Source: Oscillospiraceae bacterium (lineage in GTDB: Bacteria > Bacillota_A > Clostridia > Oscillospirales > Oscillospiraceae). Taken from it: 25,440 nt of DNA. The stretch covers positions 1 to 25,440 of the forward strand of contig JAGAFT010000093.1 of NCBI GenBank assembly GCA_017627975.1. The letters run 5' to 3'. Shown here piece by piece: positions 23,284 through 25,440 of this stretch. The notes under the pieces are model-generated. The model worked only from the letters and a program-made list of their open reading frames with translations. It had not been told where the DNA came from and searched no databases. Position 1 is the stretch's first letter. Every line of letters starts with the position of its first letter. The position numbers and the translations under genes were made by a program.

Positions 23284-23922
23284 TCAGCCGGGAAGGAGTG
23301 AATCCACGAGCTGTGGGAAAAAATTTTTGTCAAAAACCTGGAATCTTGTGAGCGGCCAGACCCGGATGAACACCTTTCCAAGCATCTGTTCGTCGTCGAT
23401 CAAACCGAGGATCGAGCTTCGCGAATCCACCGAGCTGCCCCGGTTGTCGCCGAGGACAAACCAGGAGTGTTCCGGGATATCCAGCGGATAGCTCATGTCA
23501 TTGGTCCCGGAATTGGAGAACAGGGCATAGGATTCATAGAGATCCGACCCGTTCAGGCGGACATGGCCGTCATCCGTGACCTCGATCTGTTCCCCGGGAG
23601 CGCCGACGATACGCTTGACGAGGATTCGGTCCTCATGCCGGAAGGCGACCATATCGCCGGTACGGAGCTTGGCGTTGGGAATGGCCAGAACCAGATCTTT
23701 CTCTTCCAGCGTGGGGGACATGGAGTTGCCGTAGATCACATAACCGGACAGCAGACAGAAAAAGGTGATGCCCGCGACGAGCACGACAACCAGCAGGAAG
23801 AGAATCACCCGAAGCGCAATCGGCATGCCGCGCTTCTTGTCCATCCGCTCAAGCTCCCTGCGGAGCTGTTCGGCCGTCGGACGGCGGGGGGCGGGGGTCT
23901 TTGCCGCTTCGTTATTCGCCAT
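23284..23922 (-). CDS. lepB: Signal peptidase I
   Basis: The 212-residue membrane-anchored serine protease removes signal peptides from exported proteins. It has a cytoplasmic basic N-terminus, one membrane segment (about 37-60), nucleophile S67 in GNSMSPT, general base K103 in RILVKRIVG, and the conserved GDNRGSSVDSR near the end. All catalytic residues are present and the length fits Gram-positive type I enzymes. The ATG overlaps the previous gene by 11 bases, so it is co-transcribed with a coiled-coil protein. It is the kind of enzyme that would process the binding proteins and surface proteins elsewhere in this window, though Gram-positives often have several. Confidence 0.95.
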   Translation of the reverse strand: MANNEAAKTPAPRRPTAEQLRRELERMDKKRGMPIALRVILFLLVVVLVAGITFFCLLSGYVIYGNSMSPTLEEKDLVLAIPNAKLRTGDMVAFRHEDRILVKRIVGAPGEQIEVTDDGHVRLNGSDLYESYALFSNSGTNDMSYPLDIPEHSWFVLGDNRGSSVDSRSSILGLIDDEQMLGKVFIRVWPLTRFQVFDKNFFPQLVDSLLPG

Positions 23923-24646
23923 CGTCGGTTCCTCCGTCGGAGAAAAGCCGCTTCTGAATCAGCTCCGAAACATCCTGCCAGAAGGCATCGCTGTCCTCCT
24001 GTGCACGCTGAAGCATGAGCTCGGCATTCGCCGCGGCCTTCTCTTCCGTGGCCCGGGCCGCTTCCTCGGCGTTGTGCAGCACGAGAGCGGCGGCGGCTTC
24101 GGCCTTGCGGACGGCCTCCGCGGCCTGCGCTTCGGAAGTTTTGCGAAGTTCTTCGGCGGTTTCTTCCGCCTGCCGGCGGGTTTCATCGGCGCTGTCGGCC
24201 GCTTCCTGAATACAGCGCGAGGCTTCGCTGTCGGCCGCCGCGATCAGCTTTTTCACGCCGGCTTCCTTCTGTAAAAGAAGCTCGTCTTTCTGCTGCAGGC
24301 GGCGTTCCCATTCCTGAAGATGCTGCTCCCTGGCGGCATTGGCTTCCCGCTGGGTGTTGGCCACGTTGTCCGCGGCCATTCTGGCCTCCTGAAGGATGAT
24401 GGCGGCCTGCGCGCCGGCGTCGGAGGAATTCTCTTCGGCCTGTGCCATGCCGTCTCTTGCCCGGCTGAGGTCCGCGTTTGCCTTCGAGAGAGCTTCACGG
24501 GATACGGCGAGCTCCTCTTCAAGCGCGCGCAGCTGCTTGCGCAGCTCCGCACGGTCCTTCCGCAGGGCCTCGTTCTCGGTCTGGGCATCCAGCAGGAACT
24601 CCAGCAGCTCTTTGCGGCTCAGTTTTTGAACTTCCTTGTCAGTCAC
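23912..24646 (-). CDS. Coiled-coil protein of unknown function
   Basis: The 244-residue protein is almost entirely predicted coiled coil, rich in Ala, Glu, Gln and Arg, from about residue 18 to 220. Its N-terminus (KLSRKELLEFLLDAQTENEALR) starts with a short helix common to Clostridia-type coiled-coil proteins of uncertain role. There is no membrane segment or signal peptide. DivIVA-like or envelope-scaffold roles are possible but not supported by a motif. The start is GTG 24646, chosen because GGGAGGACGTC precedes it closely. It overlaps lepB by 11 bases, suggesting co-production with the signal peptidase. Confidence 0.75.
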   Translation of the reverse strand: MTDKEVQKLSRKELLEFLLDAQTENEALRKDRAELRKQLRALEEELAVSREALSKANADLSRARDGMAQAEENSSDAGAQAAIILQEARMAADNVANTQREANAAREQHLQEWERRLQQKDELLLQKEAGVKKLIAAADSEASRCIQEAADSADETRRQAEETAEELRKTSEAQAAEAVRKAEAAAALVLHNAEEAARATEEKAAANAELMLQRAQEDSDAFWQDVSELIQKRLFSDGGTDDGE

Positions 24647-24670
24647 GACGTCCTCCCAAGCTTCATATCA

Positions 24671-24859
24671 TTCGCTTCCGGCAAGTGTGCCGAAAGCTCA
24701 TTCATTACGCTGCTCGTCCTTTTCCGTGCAGACCCGCTGACGCTGGGCTCTGCACGGATTCGTTTTGGGTTCGCTTCCGGCAGGCATGCCGAAAGCTCGC
24801 TCATTTCGGTACTCGTCCTTTTCCGTGCAGACCCGCTGACGCTGGGCTCTGCACGGATT
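24671..24859. repeat. Pair of 90-bp structured repeats between valS and the coiled-coil gene
   Basis: Two direct copies, 24671-24760 and 24770-24859, differ at 8 of 90 positions; the last 40 or so bases are identical. A 9-bp spacer separates them. Each copy contains two inverted repeats: GCTTCCGGCA with TGCCGAAAGC, and CCGTGCAGA with TCTGCACGG around a CGCTGACGC-type loop. This is the structure of a REP/BIME-like intergenic element. It fills nearly all of the 221-base gap; no gene is present. Confidence 0.85.
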
Positions 24860-24867
24860 GTTGCTTT

Positions 24868-25440
24868 TTACAGGTGTTCCAGGTTGGCCTTCAGGTTCTC
24901 GATCAGGGCTTCCAGTTTGGCCTGCTTCTCACGCTCAACATTGACCACGGCTTCCGGGGCGCGGGTGACAAAGTTCTGGTTCGAGAGCTTGGCGATCTGG
25001 CCCTGAAGCTGCTTCTCGGCATTGGCCAGTTCCTTCTGCAGGCGAGCGCGCTCCTTCTCCAGGTCGACCAGATCCGCCATCGGCATGAACATGCGGGCGT
25101 TGTCGGTGACGGCGGTGACCATCTTCTCGGCGTAGGAGGGGACGGCGTCAAGGACGCTGACCTCGCTTGCGTAGGCGAGCTTGGTGATGTAGCTGCGTCC
25201 GGCTTCAAAGGCCTCGCGCTCCTCCGTCACGATCATCAGGTGGGCCTTGCGGGAAGGCGGCACGTTCATCTCGCTGCGGCGGGCACGGACGGCCTTGATG
25301 GCCTCCATGACGGTCTCAAAGCGCTGGGCCTCCAGCGGGAAGGAGAGGGCTTCACGGTAGGCGGGATAATCCTGAACCATCAGGGCCTCGCCCTCGTGGG
25401 GCAGCGCCTGCCAGATCTCTTCGGTGATGAACGGGGTAAA
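24868..25440 (-). CDS. valS: Valyl-tRNA synthetase, C-terminal part; 5' end outside the window
   Basis: The frame is open to the window edge, so the first part is missing. The visible 190 residues begin in the anticodon-binding domain (FTPFITEEIWQALP, then EAIKAVRARRSEMNVPPS) and end in the ValS C-terminal coiled-coil arm (DLEKERARLQKELANAEKQLQ ... FVTRAPEAVVNVEREKQAKLE), the tRNA-contacting feature specific to valyl-tRNA synthetases. The enzyme charges tRNA-Val. The stop codon is at 24868-24870, immediately next to the pair of structured repeats. Confidence 0.95.
   Translation of the reverse strand, partial: FTPFITEEIWQALPHEGEALMVQDYPAYREALSFPLEAQRFETVMEAIKAVRARRSEMNVPPSRKAHLMIVTEEREAFEAGRSYITKLAYASEVSVLDAVPSYAEKMVTAVTDNARMFMPMADLVDLEKERARLQKELANAEKQLQGQIAKLSNQNFVTRAPEAVVNVEREKQAKLEALIENLKANLEHL

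Noticed and set aside
24671..24859. Possible CRISPR array
   Set aside because: There are only two 90-bp units with internal hairpins and a 9-bp spacer, unlike CRISPR repeats and spacers.

Overview
The window looks like a chromosomal piece of a GC-rich, anaerobic gut Clostridium-class bacterium, most likely Oscillospirales or a relative. The clues are a SCIFF ranthipeptide with its radical SAM maturase (a hallmark of Clostridia), SPxTG-type sortase signals, a four-cluster ferredoxin-like subunit, a BspA-like surface protein, and sugar uptake feeding a GH2 beta-galactosidase. No rRNA, tRNA, CRISPR array, transposase or phage gene was seen. No gap between genes exceeds about 270 bases, and most gaps hold recognisable promoters, hairpins or repeats.

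Layout: (1) 1-816 is the 3' part of an iron-sulfur subunit whose two ferredoxin domains are joined by a long Ala/Pro/Lys/Glu linker. (2) 1006-5447 holds two exported proteins with SPxTG-type sorting signals: a 72-residue protein with almost no mature body, and a 1347-residue protein with Cys-rich repeats, BspA-type leucine-rich repeats and a duplicated module of about 380 residues. The middle of the large gene is AT-richer than its ends. (3) 5671-6235 is a VapBC-type toxin-antitoxin pair. (4) 6364-7909 is a three-gene operon coupled by two ATGA overlaps: HAD phosphatase, possible C39-like cysteine peptidase, glyoxalase I-like protein. (5) 7981-12235 (minus) is a binding-protein, ATPase and fused-permease ABC importer of the Fe3+/polyamine-like type, with a near-consensus promoter and two tandem candidate operators. 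(6) 12489-20004 (minus) is a galactoside locus: AraC-type regulator, binding protein, two CUT1-type permeases and lacZ. (7) 20271-23233 (plus) is scfA-scfB followed by an overlapping Orn/Lys/Arg-decarboxylase-family gene. (8) 23284-25440 (minus) is signal peptidase I, a coiled-coil protein, a pair of 90-bp repeats, and the 3' end of valS.

How it works together: the galactoside locus imports an oligosaccharide through the binding protein and permeases (its ATPase is not here and is probably a shared one) and hydrolyses it with LacZ, presumably under the AraC-type regulator. In three operons (importer, galactoside, scfAB) a strong hairpin separates an abundant first product (binding protein or peptide precursor) from the transporter or enzyme gene behind it, so different product ratios are probably set by termination or RNA stability.

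The most unusual signals are the nearly body-less sortase substrate, the three 10-bp repeats at the start of the large surface gene, the tandem operator-like sites before the importer, the operator-like palindrome over the scfA -10 box with a seventh cysteine in ScfA, the leftover 3' end of a second permease next to lacZ, the low-complexity linker in the iron-sulfur subunit, and the 90-bp structured repeat pair near valS. No complete and clearly new system was proven; the strongest candidates are listed as findings with tests.
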